NCBI GenBank assembly: GCA_000349905.1
Contig: KB722765.1
Location: forward strand, 206,603-229,641
Direction of reading: 5' to 3'
Length of the DNA: 23,039 nucleotides
Origin: Volvariella volvacea V23
Taxonomy: Eukaryota; Basidiomycota; Agaricomycetes; Agaricales; Pluteaceae
The position numbers and the translations under genes were made by a program. Shown one piece after another: positions 10,208 to 19,696 of the stretch (the first letter of the stretch is position 1; each line of letters begins with the position of its first letter). The notes under the pieces were generated by a model that was not told the DNA's origin, ran no database searches, and saw only the letters and a program-made list of their open reading frames with translations.

Positions 10208-11791
10208 TCAACAAGAAACAATCTTAATATCGTAACCTGTCTTCATGAGGTCTTCTATTGCATGTATATCTTTATGATTCCCCATTCCTACGAATCCTAC
10301 TCTCATCGTTTTGATGGGGATTATACCCGTTCCATCTTCCATTCGCATTCTTATGCCTGCTGTAACCCCGACTAGTCCATCTGTGGTCCTACAGCGAGGT
10401 AGGAATAGTTGTCGCAGTGATAGAAAACTGCCTGCGTGAAACAGGGAAACCGTTGCATCCCCAATACACGCATTTATCACGATGACCTGTACCTCCTTCA
10501 ATGCTTTCGTGTTGAGATACTGCAGAATTGCATTTTCATTAGATGCTGTCTGAAAATGTGCTTGCGCCGTCAACGTGATATGGGTGATGGAGCATTGGGA
10601 ACGTGAGAGGAATTCGTGGAAATGTGCTGCATCTGTAGTCGTTATTGTTTTTGCAACAATACAAACCTCCTTTAACGCCGGCGCTGTGATGTGCTGGAGA
10701 ACGTGAGACAAGTTGTGGACTTTCAGCTCGAGAATTTCCAACTTGGCTAAAACAATTGGTGGCGGGGGCGAGGTGTGCGAGATTGCGGATGGACAGCAAT
10801 ATCGTAGGACCTGCATTTCTTGAAGGTGTGGTAGGACCCTAAAGAATTGCTTAGGGCACTTGAAAGCAAGTCCCAGATGCGTCATTCTACCCCATTGTGT
10901 CGTTGGCATGAGTGGATTGGATCTCGTCGTGCTCCAAGTTAAGCTTTTGAGGACAGGTGAGTTTCCAATGCACTCCCAGACGCATTTCTCCCACTTCGTT
11001 CTCCATTTTCTTAACCCATCATCTACCTCTTGCAACCAACCGACGGACTGGATGTGTGCCACTTCCAAGATTCTTGCGGCCCCCGGTGCGATTCCATTAT
11101 CTATTGACAAAAATTGAGCTGCTCCAGAGTATAACATAAACTCGACGCCACGCCAACGGTGAATCTGTTTCACAAACAATGAGAGAATTGCTTTAGCCGT
11201 CTCGTTGCTCTCGCGTAACTGAGCAGGACCAGTGAGAATCACGGTTTTCCCTTGGCGGAGTGAGAGGGTGAGTGGCGCATTCGTACCGGAGCGCGTAAGG
11301 TAGAGCTCAGTGAGATGGGCTTGAGAGGGCCCAGGATTGAATAGTTGAATTGTCGACCAGAGCTGTGGCATTGAACGAGCGATGTTGCGCCACCGGATGC
11401 ACACTTGTCCAAGTAGCAACGGATTTAGGTTCATATTTTGTGGATTCTCCTTTTCTACCTCTATGACCCCGTGAGAGTCGATGTAAGAGGAAGGGGTCCA
11501 TACCGCATAGCGAAGGATTTCGCAAAGCAATTCGGTGGGGAGTTTGTCGATATAAGTTGTGCGGAGTAGAGGCATGACAGTGTTGAGAATCGTTGGAGGG
11601 TTTGAAGGATAATTTTCGATGTGCTTCTTCCAGAAGCCGTGCTCGAGGGTGATATCAGTGGGAGTTGCATGAGTGGGAGCACGGCTATAGGGCAAGTCTT
11701 CCTGGTAAAACTCAGCACCATACCAAGTCCTTGGAGGGGCTGTGACGCGACCAAGGACGCGATTCCAAGTGCTAACACGTTCGGAGGACAT
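10208..11791 (-). CDS. F-box-like protein, paralogue 3
   Basis: From the ATG at 11791-11789 this is 527 residues with no intron. The frame stays open another 45 codons upstream to an ATG at 11926, but that extension would include the TATA box, so the inner start, which aligns with paralogue 2, is preferred. The PPRTWYGAEFYQEDLPYS block is at 19-36. The F-box-like domain lies at about 81-150 (IDKLPTELLCEIL, then LLLGQVCIRWRNIARSMPQLW). The C-terminal part has repeat-like leucine spacing and ends DIKIVSC. It resembles paralogue 1 in the LEHGFWKKHI segment and in HEFLSRSQC. Presumed role: substrate adaptor of an SCF ubiquitin ligase; no substrate can be proposed. Confidence 0.87.
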   Translation of the reverse strand: MSSERVSTWNRVLGRVTAPPRTWYGAEFYQEDLPYSRAPTHATPTDITLEHGFWKKHIENYPSNPPTILNTVMPLLRTTYIDKLPTELLCEILRYAVWTPSSYIDSHGVIEVEKENPQNMNLNPLLLGQVCIRWRNIARSMPQLWSTIQLFNPGPSQAHLTELYLTRSGTNAPLTLSLRQGKTVILTGPAQLRESNETAKAILSLFVKQIHRWRGVEFMLYSGAAQFLSIDNGIAPGAARILEVAHIQSVGWLQEVDDGLRKWRTKWEKCVWECIGNSPVLKSLTWSTTRSNPLMPTTQWGRMTHLGLAFKCPKQFFRVLPHLQEMQVLRYCCPSAISHTSPPPPIVLAKLEILELKVHNLSHVLQHITAPALKEVCIVAKTITTTDAAHFHEFLSRSQCSITHITLTAQAHFQTASNENAILQYLNTKALKEVQVIVINACIGDATVSLFHAGSFLSLRQLFLPRCRTTDGLVGVTAGIRMRMEDGTGIIPIKTMRVGFVGMGNHKDIHAIEDLMKTGYDIKIVSC

Positions 11792-11838
11792 ACCAGTGGA
11801 ACTCAGGCAAGAAGCTGGATATGTTAGAAAATCGAACA

Positions 11839-11881
11839 GCTTTATATAGCAGCAATCTGGCCAAAAGAATTCAGTTCCAAT
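11839..11881 (-). promoter_or_regulatory. core promoter of F-box paralogue 3 (TATA and CCAAT)
   Basis: On the minus strand GCTATATAAAG lies at 11840-11850, about 50 bases before the chosen ATG. A plus-strand CCAAT is at 11877-11881, about 86 bases before it. This arrangement supports the inner start at 11791. Confidence 0.55.
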
Positions 11882-12142
11882 GGGGGCATTGATTTTAAAT
11901 GCATAAATGCCACCAACATGTGTCATCGGACATCGGTCACAACCAAAAGCTTTGCTTAAGGTATGACGTTACCACCTGTTCACCATGCAGGCCGCCTTGC
12001 TTTGCCACACAATGCGTGCTTTGACCCAGATTGCACTGGAGTGCTTTGATGGGTTACGTGGGTTGGGACTGCGGAGTATGTGTCAAGCATGTTGTTCGCT
12101 TTGAATGTGTCCAATGCGACGGGGTTCCACTCTTCGGCCACG

Positions 12143-12300
12143 CTAGACTTGGCCTTGGTGACACATACTGAACGGGTAGGTGATAAAATCCAAAACCATG
12201 ACCAACTCCGCCAGCACCAGACCCTCAATGTGGCGGGTGATACATTGAGTGACGAACCACAATGCCTGGAGGACTATGATGTCCTCAAGGGAACGTCATA
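12143..12300 (-). pseudogene. internal relic of an MGGLM-family gene
   Basis: A stop-bounded minus frame (12295-12143) reads DIIVLQALWFVTQCITRHIE and then GLVLAELVM. It aligns with AIVVLQTSWFVVQCIARHVE and GLVLTELEL of copy 1 (around residue 192). After that the similarity decays at ...DFITY, and a TAG follows. Neither the signal-peptide exon nor the C-terminal half is near, so this is a fragment of a lost copy. Confidence 0.65.
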
Positions 12301-12766
12301 ATCAACCGCCTAGTGCTCAAAAGTGACACGTTGCTATCTCTGTGTGCCCATTGCATTAAATCAATGACGTCGGTTTTGTATACTTGACGCGATATCTTTG
12401 TTATGGTCTTGGTTATGACATGGAAATAAACTCGGGAGAGAAGAGACGCTTGTGAATGGTAATTCGGAACTGTCAGAATGAGCATTGAATTGAGGGAGGG
12501 CCACTGGATGAGTACGTGAACAAACGCGAGGCCCATCTCTAAACTATGAGGTCGAATGGAACTAACATTTCAAGAGAGTCAACACGACTCGGAGATAGCA
12601 ATGAGAAAATGCATGACATTCCGGAAGAGGAAGAGTAAACAAGGCAATTGCTAAAACAAAGGAGGATGGGCGATGAAGAAAAGCTAACATAGGTGAGCAT
12701 ACCGACACGTGAACCTTTGAGGTGGTCCGATGACTGCGAACACCCAGCCGACTCCGATCATATAGG
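12301..12766. other. spacer before the assembly gap, no supported gene
   Basis: I see no MGGLM, F-box or other family similarity on either strand here. It may include decayed array sequence that I cannot recognise. Confidence 0.4.
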
Positions 12767-12866
12767 NNNNNNNNNNNNNNNNNNNNNNNNNNNNNNNNNN
12801 NNNNNNNNNNNNNNNNNNNNNNNNNNNNNNNNNNNNNNNNNNNNNNNNNNNNNNNNNNNNNNNNNN
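12767..12866. other. assembly gap of exactly 100 N
   Basis: One hundred consecutive N characters. A round 100 is a conventional filler for a gap of unknown length. It falls in the array between two relics, where near-identical repeats would hinder assembly, so copies could be missing here. Translations crossing it are meaningless. Confidence 0.97.
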
Positions 12867-12885
12867 ATGAGCGTGGAGTTGGCGC

Positions 12886-13370
12886 TCATATATGTGGGAT
12901 AAAGTTGGACCATTTCACGTTTTCGCGTGCAGAATCTGGAAGGCTGCGAAGAGCGAAGCAGGCACGTAAGACAATGATGATGAGCGGCAATGTAGAGTGG
13001 AGCACCGATGCGAGTGACCAGAAACCATATAAATCGATCAATCCTATTGCTCTGCCCCCATTCATTCAATGGATCGGTGAGAGAGCGCCACGAGACCAGG
13101 ATAAAGGCAGAGAAGACGGTGAGAACAAGACAGGAAGCCTACCAAAACCAAACCTCGGCGACAGTCGTGAACAAAAACCCTAGCCAATGAGGTGAATCGC
13201 CCCAAAGACGACACCAACAGCGGATGCGCAAAGATAGGCAAGTTGGTGCTTTAGATCCAAGAGCGCTGCTGAGAACGGGTGAATGCTCGTTAATATCCTC
13301 TTGTCGCCTTTTTCGTTTGTCATTTCGAGGAGTGGCCCGAAAATGGTCGCGAATGGCTTCTTGACCACTT
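12886..13370 (-). pseudogene. MGGLM-family pseudogene, C-terminal third, frameshifted
   Basis: Homology starts abruptly at about 13370 with VVKKPFATIFGPLLEMTNEK, matching the middle of the intact copies, and runs to the FIPHI end with a TGA at 12888-12886. In frame one, GAIHLIG is followed by a TAG at 13182-13180 where intact copies have Trp. The reading then moves to a second frame (TTVAEVWFW, then a TAG at 13141-13139 where Arg is expected, then LVLTVFSAFILVSW and RIDRFIWFLVTRIGAPLYIA). A third frame carries LRSLPDSARENVKWSNFIPHI in outline. So there are at least two frameshifts and two stops, and the N-terminal 300 or so residues are missing. It cannot make the family protein. Confidence 0.9.
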
Positions 13371-13578
13371 GTATTTATATTGCGTAACATTCGACGTGAG
13401 GGGCGGTAAATAGACAAGTACGCATTAAGGACGAAAAATGACAGAGGGAACAGAGTCCGTATATGTGTGATAATACAGTGACAATTTTCATCGAGAACAA
13501 AGAGCAATAGCTAATCCGCAAACCACAGACGCCCAAAGTTATAACGGAAAGTGGCAGCACTTGTGGGATACTGCCGGT

Positions 13579-15037
13579 TCATATATGCGGGATGAAATTC
13601 GACCATCTGACGTTCTGATACGCAGAGTCCGAAAGGTCGCGAAGGGTGAAGAAGGCGAGAAAGAGAACGACGGCACGTGCGGCAACGTAGAGCGGGGTTC
13701 CAACGCGAGCCACCAAAAACCACAGCAGGCGATCGATGAACGCATCGTCGGTGCTTACGTTGTACCAATCGACACCGAGTGGCCACGAGATTGTGATGAT
13801 GGCGGGGGTGACGGTGAGGACAAGCGAGGACGCTCTCCAGAGCCAGAGTTCCGTGGTGGTCAAAAAATCAAAATTCCAGCCGACGAGGTGGATTCCCCCG
13901 AAAATGACGCCAATGACAGAGGCGAAAAAGTACGCCAGTCGGTGTTGATCTCCATCCAGCACGGCAGCATAGAATGGGTGCACGCTTGTCGTTCTTTCAG
14001 CCCTTTCCACGTTGGTCATCTCGAGAAGCGGGCCAAAGATCAACTCGAATGGTTTCTTGATCGTCTGCCACCATGTCGCCTTCACTGTACTGCCCTTTTC
14101 GGCGCCCTCTTGATCAGCTTTCAACAAGCCGACGTTCTCTTCACTGCCGCCCTCTCGACTCCGATTCCCCGTCACCAAATTCCACAACTTCTGGTACCAT
14201 GCCTCTTCCTCTTGTTCTTCTGGTCCGTCGACCCGCTTTCCCTCCCGATCGAAATAGATTGGATATTCAATGTTCAGCGGCTTGTCCCACCACAAGATAT
14301 ACGTCATCACATTCAACGCCGCGAACGCGAGGGTAACCAACTCTAGTTCTGTCAGAAGAAGTCCCTCGACGCGACGAGCGATGCATTGTACCACAAACCA
14401 CGAAGTTTGGAGAACGACGATGGCTTTGGAAAGTAGGTCCCCCTTTCCACGGTCTTGGATTTCCTTTTTCCTGATTATGGGGATTTTTGTCACTTCATCT
14501 GAGCCTGCGTAAAACCCGGTTGGCCTAAAGACGGTATCCCATGTGACGACTTGATACTGTTTTTCCTCAACCTCAAGCATCAGCCCACCCATCTGAACAA
14601 AGAACCCGTGCGTCCTCGTCCATCCTAGATCTTTTTTAGCATTAATCTCCTCGCAAAACTACAGACGGACCTCTTTGCCGTCCCGCAATCTTTCCCGCCA
14701 TGATTCTCTGGCGCAAAGCCCACATGATGACGACCTCTGGAGCCAGCATCGCGTAGAGCATTGTTCGGACCTTCAGCCACATCTTCCTTCCCGACGAATC
14801 GTTCTGATCGGGGATGTTGTGGTGTATGGATATGTAGGTGCACAGGAAGATGACACCGAGGCAGCTGTAGAGGATATCGAAAATGGTACGTCTTTTGTTT
14901 GGGTCGCATGCACCTGCGCTTAGCGCGGCTGTGACGACGCATAAAGGACTCGGGATGGCATTACTTGAGGCTGCATCGGGGACAGGGGATGCAAGAGACC
15001 GCGCAAGGGCGGCGAGAAACATGCCTGCAAGGAACAT
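13579..15037 (-). CDS. MGGLM-family membrane protein, copy 2
   Basis: Exon 1 is 15037-14671 and exon 2 is 14630-13579, giving 472 residues. The 40-base intron has an unusual GTCCGT donor and the family's AAG acceptor; a TAG six bases further in would also keep frame (intron 46). Residues 1-17 (MFLAGMFLAALARSLAS) are a signal peptide. The RTIFDILYSCLGVIFLCTY and TMLYAMLAPEVVIMW membrane segments follow, then after the splice WTRTHGFFVQMGG. Exon 2 has five or so further hydrophobic segments, the NIEYPIYFDREGKRVDGPEE loop, HPFYAA, ELWLWRASSLVLTV and the FIPHI end followed by TGA. The role is unknown; it should sit in a secretory-pathway membrane. An upstream in-frame ATG (15145) would bury the signal peptide, so the inner ATG is chosen. 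Confidence 0.82.
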
Positions 15038-15070
15038 CGTGAGCGTTGATGCGGTGTACGGTGCAAGGAG

Positions 15071-15143
15071 GTACGTTATATTCCCTGCTGGTGGCCATTT
15101 CCGGTTAGTCATTATCTCTGCTTCTATCAGTTGGGCGCTTATC
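15071..15143 (-). promoter_or_regulatory. promoter region of MGGLM copy 2 with GATAAG motif
   Basis: On the minus strand, TATAAC at about 15075-15080 lies 40 bases before the ATG. TGATAAGCGCCCAA at 15131-15144 lies about 100 bases before it. The second motif recurs upstream of copy 3 and, altered, of copy 4 and in the orphan flank at 15479-15493. Confidence 0.4.
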
Positions 15144-15387
15144 ATAATCTATTCTTGTTCCTTTCTTTGTCGCTTTCATGGAACCTTGGTGTTGGGTCCT
15201 ACCGTTATTGTAATGTCCTTATCCAATTTCGTGTACTCCGCATAATACCGTAATTTAATGATTTATGACTACCCATTTCCGAACAAAAGTGTGGCATTCA
15301 AAAGGAGGGCATTAAACAAATCGCGGCCTCCAGGAACCCAGTGATGGAAGAGTTCAAAAGTAGGATTGAGTATCACAAGGCCGATGC

Positions 15388-15500
15388 TCATATATGCAGG
15401 ATGAAATGGACCACAGAGTCGGTGGGACGCGGTACGTTTCTTGCTGGTGACTACTTATGGTTAGACCCATCTGCCATTGGACGCTTATCGTAAACCTGTG
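15388..15500 (-). pseudogene. 3'-tip relic of an MGGLM gene joined to an orphan 5' flank
   Basis: On the minus strand 15434-15388 aligns with the last codons of the family (CGCG..., GACTCTG, then TGG, a TTTCATCC.GCATATATGA end), with about 18 bases deleted. Directly 5' of it, 15435-15500 aligns instead with the 5' flank of copy 2 (GCTGGTG, GGTTAG, then GATAAGCG.CCAA). The body of the gene between promoter and 3' tip is absent, so one deletion appears to have removed it. Confidence 0.55.
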
Positions 15501-16189
15501 GTGCCTTTATTCGAACTTCTGTTGGCACTCGATGACAGATATATAATGCTAAATAAAAGTGGACGTCGAAGGAGGGTGAAAGGCTGGCGAGGTCGGATTG
15601 GTCATCAAAGTAGGGATCCCAAGGTTGGTGGACGAGGTTTGGTGTCTGTGTCTTACGAACCACGATTACCAAGTTCTGCACCGATTTCGATAATCATACT
15701 GTCAATCCCGTTGTAGTAGCTTGAAGGAATTGAGGAAAAGGACATGCCGCAGACGAGAGGATCAAACGTACATGATCTAAGGACTCGTTTCTCTCACTCG
15801 ACCATTGCCCTCAACTAAATCACCCTAGTAGCCGCAGCAATAGTGCCTTGAGTTTGCTTTGATGCGCTCGCATGTAGGTAATTAGTGGTAGTTATATTGA
15901 GTGGCATTCAGATACAGCGCCGCGTGGGTGCAGAGTTATCTGTCTTCTATCGGAGCCTGCAGACCGAGAGTTGAGTTGAAAATGCCATTTCAACCAGAGC
16001 TTGGATAGCCTCAAAGGTCTTGAGACGAGGAGTCCGTATTAAGGTGATCGTTTGTTGGGCAAGAATTGATGGAAGTGAAACCATTCTTCCACTGGTTGCT
16101 AGATTGCTAGCAACAGCAGGGTTGACGCGTACGCTCATATAGAATGGCATTGCGGCGCGAGGTTGAAAGTCAGGAACGAGGACAAAGCA
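15501..16189. other. intergenic, no supported gene
   Basis: Short frames on both strands (for example 15947-16150 minus) have no recognisable domain or splice support. I see no further MGGLM similarity. Confidence 0.45.
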
Positions 16190-16442
16190 TATTTGAGCAT
16201 TAGACGAGTTCGATTCATGACTAGTGACTAGTGACTATTCGAACAATAATAGACTCGATGAGTAATTTTGTAACACGACTAAAGGACGAAGCGAGACAAA
16301 ATGAGTATGGCCTTGTGAGAGCGAGGAGCAACGAGTGATAGGGATATTGTATGAAGGCCAGCAACGTGAGAGAGAATCTAAAGAGTATGCGATGACAAGG
16401 AACACAATGTAAAGTACCTGCTCACACCAACTTATATCGACC
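16190..16442. repeat. 3' flank of MGGLM copy 3, duplicated at 22070-22321
   Basis: Shared landmarks in the same order are GAGCATTAGACGAG, AGGA.GAAGCGA, ATGCG.TGACAAGG, AAAGTACCT and ACTTATAT.GAC. The second member lies immediately 3' of copy 5. The two genes also share their orientation relative to this block, so it belongs to the duplicated unit. A small CTAGTGA triplication sits at about 16219-16237. Confidence 0.6.
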
Positions 16443-17940
16443 CTAACAGCGTGGAGATCGTGTCCATATATGCGGAATAAAGTTAGACCACTTGATGTTG
16501 CTGTATGCAGAGTCAGGAAGGTCGCGTAGTGAAAAGAAAGCGAGGAAGAGGATGATGACGCGCGCTGCGATGTAGAGTGGCGTTCCGATGCGAGCGAGCA
16601 CAAACCATAATACACGATCGATGAAAGGATCATCACCCTCAACATCCCACCAGTTCACATGTAAGGGCCAGGAGATTGCGATGATAGAAGGAATGACGGT
16701 GAGGACGAGGGACGAGGCACGCCAGAGCCAGAGTTCGGTGGCGGTCAAAAATGAAAAGTTCCAACCAATCAGGTGGATCCCGCCGAAGACAACTCCGACC
16801 ACAGAAGCAGAGAAATAGGCAATTTGGTGTTGGTTCGCAGTCAGCGATGCAGCATAGAATGAAGGGACACTTGTTCTTTTGCCTATGGTTTCTGCGTTGG
16901 TCATCTTGAGAAGCGGTTCAAAGACAATCGCGAGTGGGTTCTTGATCATCTTCTTCCACAGCATCTTCACTCCAAGGTCCTCTCGAATGCTCTCCTCGCC
17001 ACCTCTTAGCAAAGCAATTTCCTCTTCACCACGACCTGCTTGACTCCAATTTCCTGTCACCACCTTCCAAAAATTTTCATACCATGTCGCTTCCTCCCTC
17101 TCCTCTGGTCCATCAACCCGGTTACCCTCCTCGTCTAAGTATATCGGATATTCGATGTTCAATGGCTTGTCCCACCACAAGATGTATGTCACGACATTTA
17201 GCGCCGCAAACGCAAGCGTAACCAGCTCGAGTTCCGTCAGAACGAGATTTTCCACACGACGTGCGATGCACTGAGCAACAAACCACAACGTTTGAAGAAT
17301 AACGATGGTTTTAGCAAGTATGTCCCCCTTTCCTCGATCTTGAATTTCCTTTTTCCTGATTGCTGGGAGGTTCTCTATACTCCGGTTTGTGTAGCTTTTC
17401 AATCCCTTAATTATGGCGGTCCCGTTATAGTCACAGTAGACCACCTCATACTTTTCCCCCTTTTTGACTTCAATCATCAGCCCACCCATTTGAACGAAGA
17501 ACCCGTATGTTCTCGTCCATTTTCGCTCTTTTTACATGTTAGCGCTTTAACATGCTATCAACTCTAGACCTACCTTTTCCCCATTCTGCAATGCTTCCCG
17601 CCATGATTCTCTGCCTCAATGCCCACATGATCACGATCTCCGGGGCAACCATCGCGTACAACATCGTCTGAATCTTTAACCACGTCTTCTTCCCCCACGA
17701 GTCGTTCTGGTCTGGAATGTTGTGATGGATAGAGATGTAGGTGCACAGGAAGATGACACCAAGACAGCTGTAGAGAATATCGAATATGGTGCGTTTTCTG
17801 TTTGGATCGCATGCATCTGCGCTTAGCGCGGCGGTGACAACGCATAGCGGACTTGGAATTGGGCTTGCTGGGACCGCAACAGGGACTGGAGAAGCGAGAG
17901 CGCGCGCAAAGGCGGCGAGGAACATGCCTGCGAGGAACAT
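16443..17940 (-). CDS. MGGLM-family membrane protein, copy 3
   Basis: Exon 1 is 17940-17574 and exon 2 is 17527-16443. The 46-base intron has a GTAGGT donor, an AAG acceptor and phase 1. The product is 483 residues. The signal peptide is MFLAGMFLAAFARALAS, then a Pro/Ala/Ser linker, RTIFDILYSCLGVIFLCTY, and TMLYAMVAPEIVIMW. Exon 2 opens ERKWTRTYGFFVQMGG and carries the usual segments ending in NIKWSNFIPHI. The TGA that ends most copies after FIPHI is TGG here (16466-16464), so the protein continues WTRSPRC before a TAG. The His of TRTHGFF is Tyr in this copy. Function unknown; membrane location is inferred from hydropathy read by eye. Long in-frame upstream sequence is ignored because it lies in the promoter block shared with copy 4. 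Confidence 0.82.
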
Positions 17941-18205
17941 TGTAGCTCGGTGTGCTGCAATTCGGTGTGATGAGGCACGCCTTGAACTCGCTATCGACCC
18001 CCCAAATATACCATCCCCCTCGTGTCCATCGATTCGGCGCTTATCGCCTATCTCTCCCCTTTTCCATGGCACATCCGTTAAAATTCGGATCGATGCCGAA
18101 CCCTGCACAGCAACAATTTGACCGCATCCACCTCGAAGCGGCATACGTCGTGCATATCTCTGCTCGACGTGCATCGTTTCCTCGTGTCATTCACTCCGTT
18201 CTACA
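17941..18205. repeat. 5' flank of MGGLM copy 3, duplicated at 21153-21425
   Basis: The first 110 bases are nearly the same in both places, including CTCGGTGTGCTGCAA, CTTGAACTCGCTATCGAC, AAATATA and GATTCGGCGCTTA. Beyond that the match is patchy (CGAACCCTG, CGTGCAT.T.TCT, TC..TTCC.TCGTG). The block holds a TATA-like element about 65 bases from the ATG, and on the minus strand GCGATAAGCGCCGAA at about 18034-18048. Confidence 0.7.
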
Positions 18206-19696
18206 ATTAATGACACTCGCTTTCCTCAGGAGTAGACCCAATCACTGTGTCCATGCACGGCGTTTATCATGAACTCTCGAGTAGCCGAGAATCCCAAATG
18301 GAGTTCATCTTAGGTCGACTCCCCATTCGTTTGCTGATGCTGCTTTCTCCCAAAATTCGCCAAGATACAAGTGGCGAAGCACTAGATCTATAACGCGCGT
18401 GATGTACTCATCCTCACACGTGTTTCCCTCCACAGCGCGCCCCCTCGCAAGCTCCTACCCTCTATTCCTTGCCAAATTTCACGCCTCTGACAAAAGATAA
18501 TGCGATTATAGGCATTTGTTCCACAAGTCGTCGCAATTCCCACAGTGGGCTCATCGACCAAATGACAGGCGTCCGCGAGGGGTTCGTATAAAGGGTCTGC
18601 AGTGGAATTGAGAGGCATCAGATAAATAATATGGAGTCAACGTACGTACGGAGTGTGAATGGGCGATCATGGCCGTTGGATTGGGCTTGATAACGGTATT
18701 GGAATAGCTGACGCACACCCTGTAACATCTCAACCCTTCCGACCAATCGTGATAAACATAGGGCTCTAATCGGACGTTCTGAGAAAGGCAATGAGAGTGA
18801 AGGAAACCACATGCACGAGTTACGACTTAGGATCCCATTTGGCAACAGAGCATATTCAGAACATGTTCACGTGTTGGGTAACCATGGCCTCGCGATTGTC
18901 TGAGGCCTAAACCAGAGTCAGATGGGGTCAGGATCTGGTTTAATGAAAGGCTGCCAAGGGAAAGAAGCTAAAAAGCGACCAGGAGGGAGTGGTTGAGTGG
19001 AAAAAGCAGAGGAAGACAATAGAATTCGAACCGCACCTCACATGGCCATGTTTGAGGAACAGGAAGGGAGAGGCTAGAAGTCAAGACAGCCGCGAATGAG
19101 GTAGAGTAGCCATCGTTGTTCTCTCGTCCTCTTGTTGTTCTGTAAAACAGAGTCCAATGAATGGTTAATTCCCCAGCCACGAACAATGTTCTTGGCTATG
19201 CCTGAGCCGGGCACAGTGATCGTGGTACTTTGACACCTATGTTAATCGGGCAGAGCTAAAGTTGGGGGTTACGAGTAGATGCGAATACTAAAGGCGTTCG
19301 AGTGTGAGGTTTAGCGTGAGGGCTACTCCACGAGCAAGCCAGAACGCAATACCTTGCCCAGTTGGAGATGTGTATGCATGGAGAGATGGTTTAAAACACG
19401 CATATGGAAACGCTACATCAACAGCACGGACATGTGATCAATGATTACGCCGACTGCTACAGTCGATGTAGGAGGATGGACACAACGTTTGAGACGATGA
19501 TGACGGCATTAACATTAAACGAGAGCAGCTAACAGGGGAAATGGTATAGAACGAATAACAAGACGATATACAGAGCGTACGAGGTGATGGTAAATGAAGT
19601 TTAAAAGAAAGGGGGAAGGGAACCACGGTACTAAAAGCTGTCTCTGGCAGTGATTGGCACTGTGGTGGTACTCAAAGGGGGTGGTGTGGACGGTGT
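18206..19696. other. intergenic, about 1.5 kb, no supported gene
   Basis: This is the largest spacer. Minus frames at 18388-18618 and 18618-18845 have ordinary-looking composition but no domain that I recognise and no convincing splice partners. No tRNA, transposon end or MGGLM similarity was found by eye. Confidence 0.45.

Noticed and set aside
11792..11926. 45-codon N-terminal extension of F-box paralogue 3
   Set aside because: The extension contains the TATA box and has no counterpart in the other two paralogues, so it is treated as leader and promoter DNA.
12693..12902. Open frames crossing the N stretch
   Set aside because: They translate unknown bases, so their continuity is an artefact.
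13561..14346. Plus-strand frame of 261 codons
   Set aside because: It is fully antisense to MGGLM copy 2. Similar antisense frames in other copies only reflect the codon pattern of the sense gene.
15947..16150. Small minus-strand frame containing a hydrophobic stretch
   Set aside because: I considered it as a remnant of a membrane-protein gene, but it aligns with no part of the MGGLM family and has no splice partners.
18388..18845. Two adjacent minus-strand frames as a possible spliced gene
   Set aside because: A GTACGT donor lies between them, but no acceptor gives a product with a recognisable domain; evidence too thin to call.
19020..19060. TTCGAA-containing stretch resembling a tRNA T-loop
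   Set aside because: The flanking bases do not pair as a T-stem and no acceptor or anticodon stem could be found.
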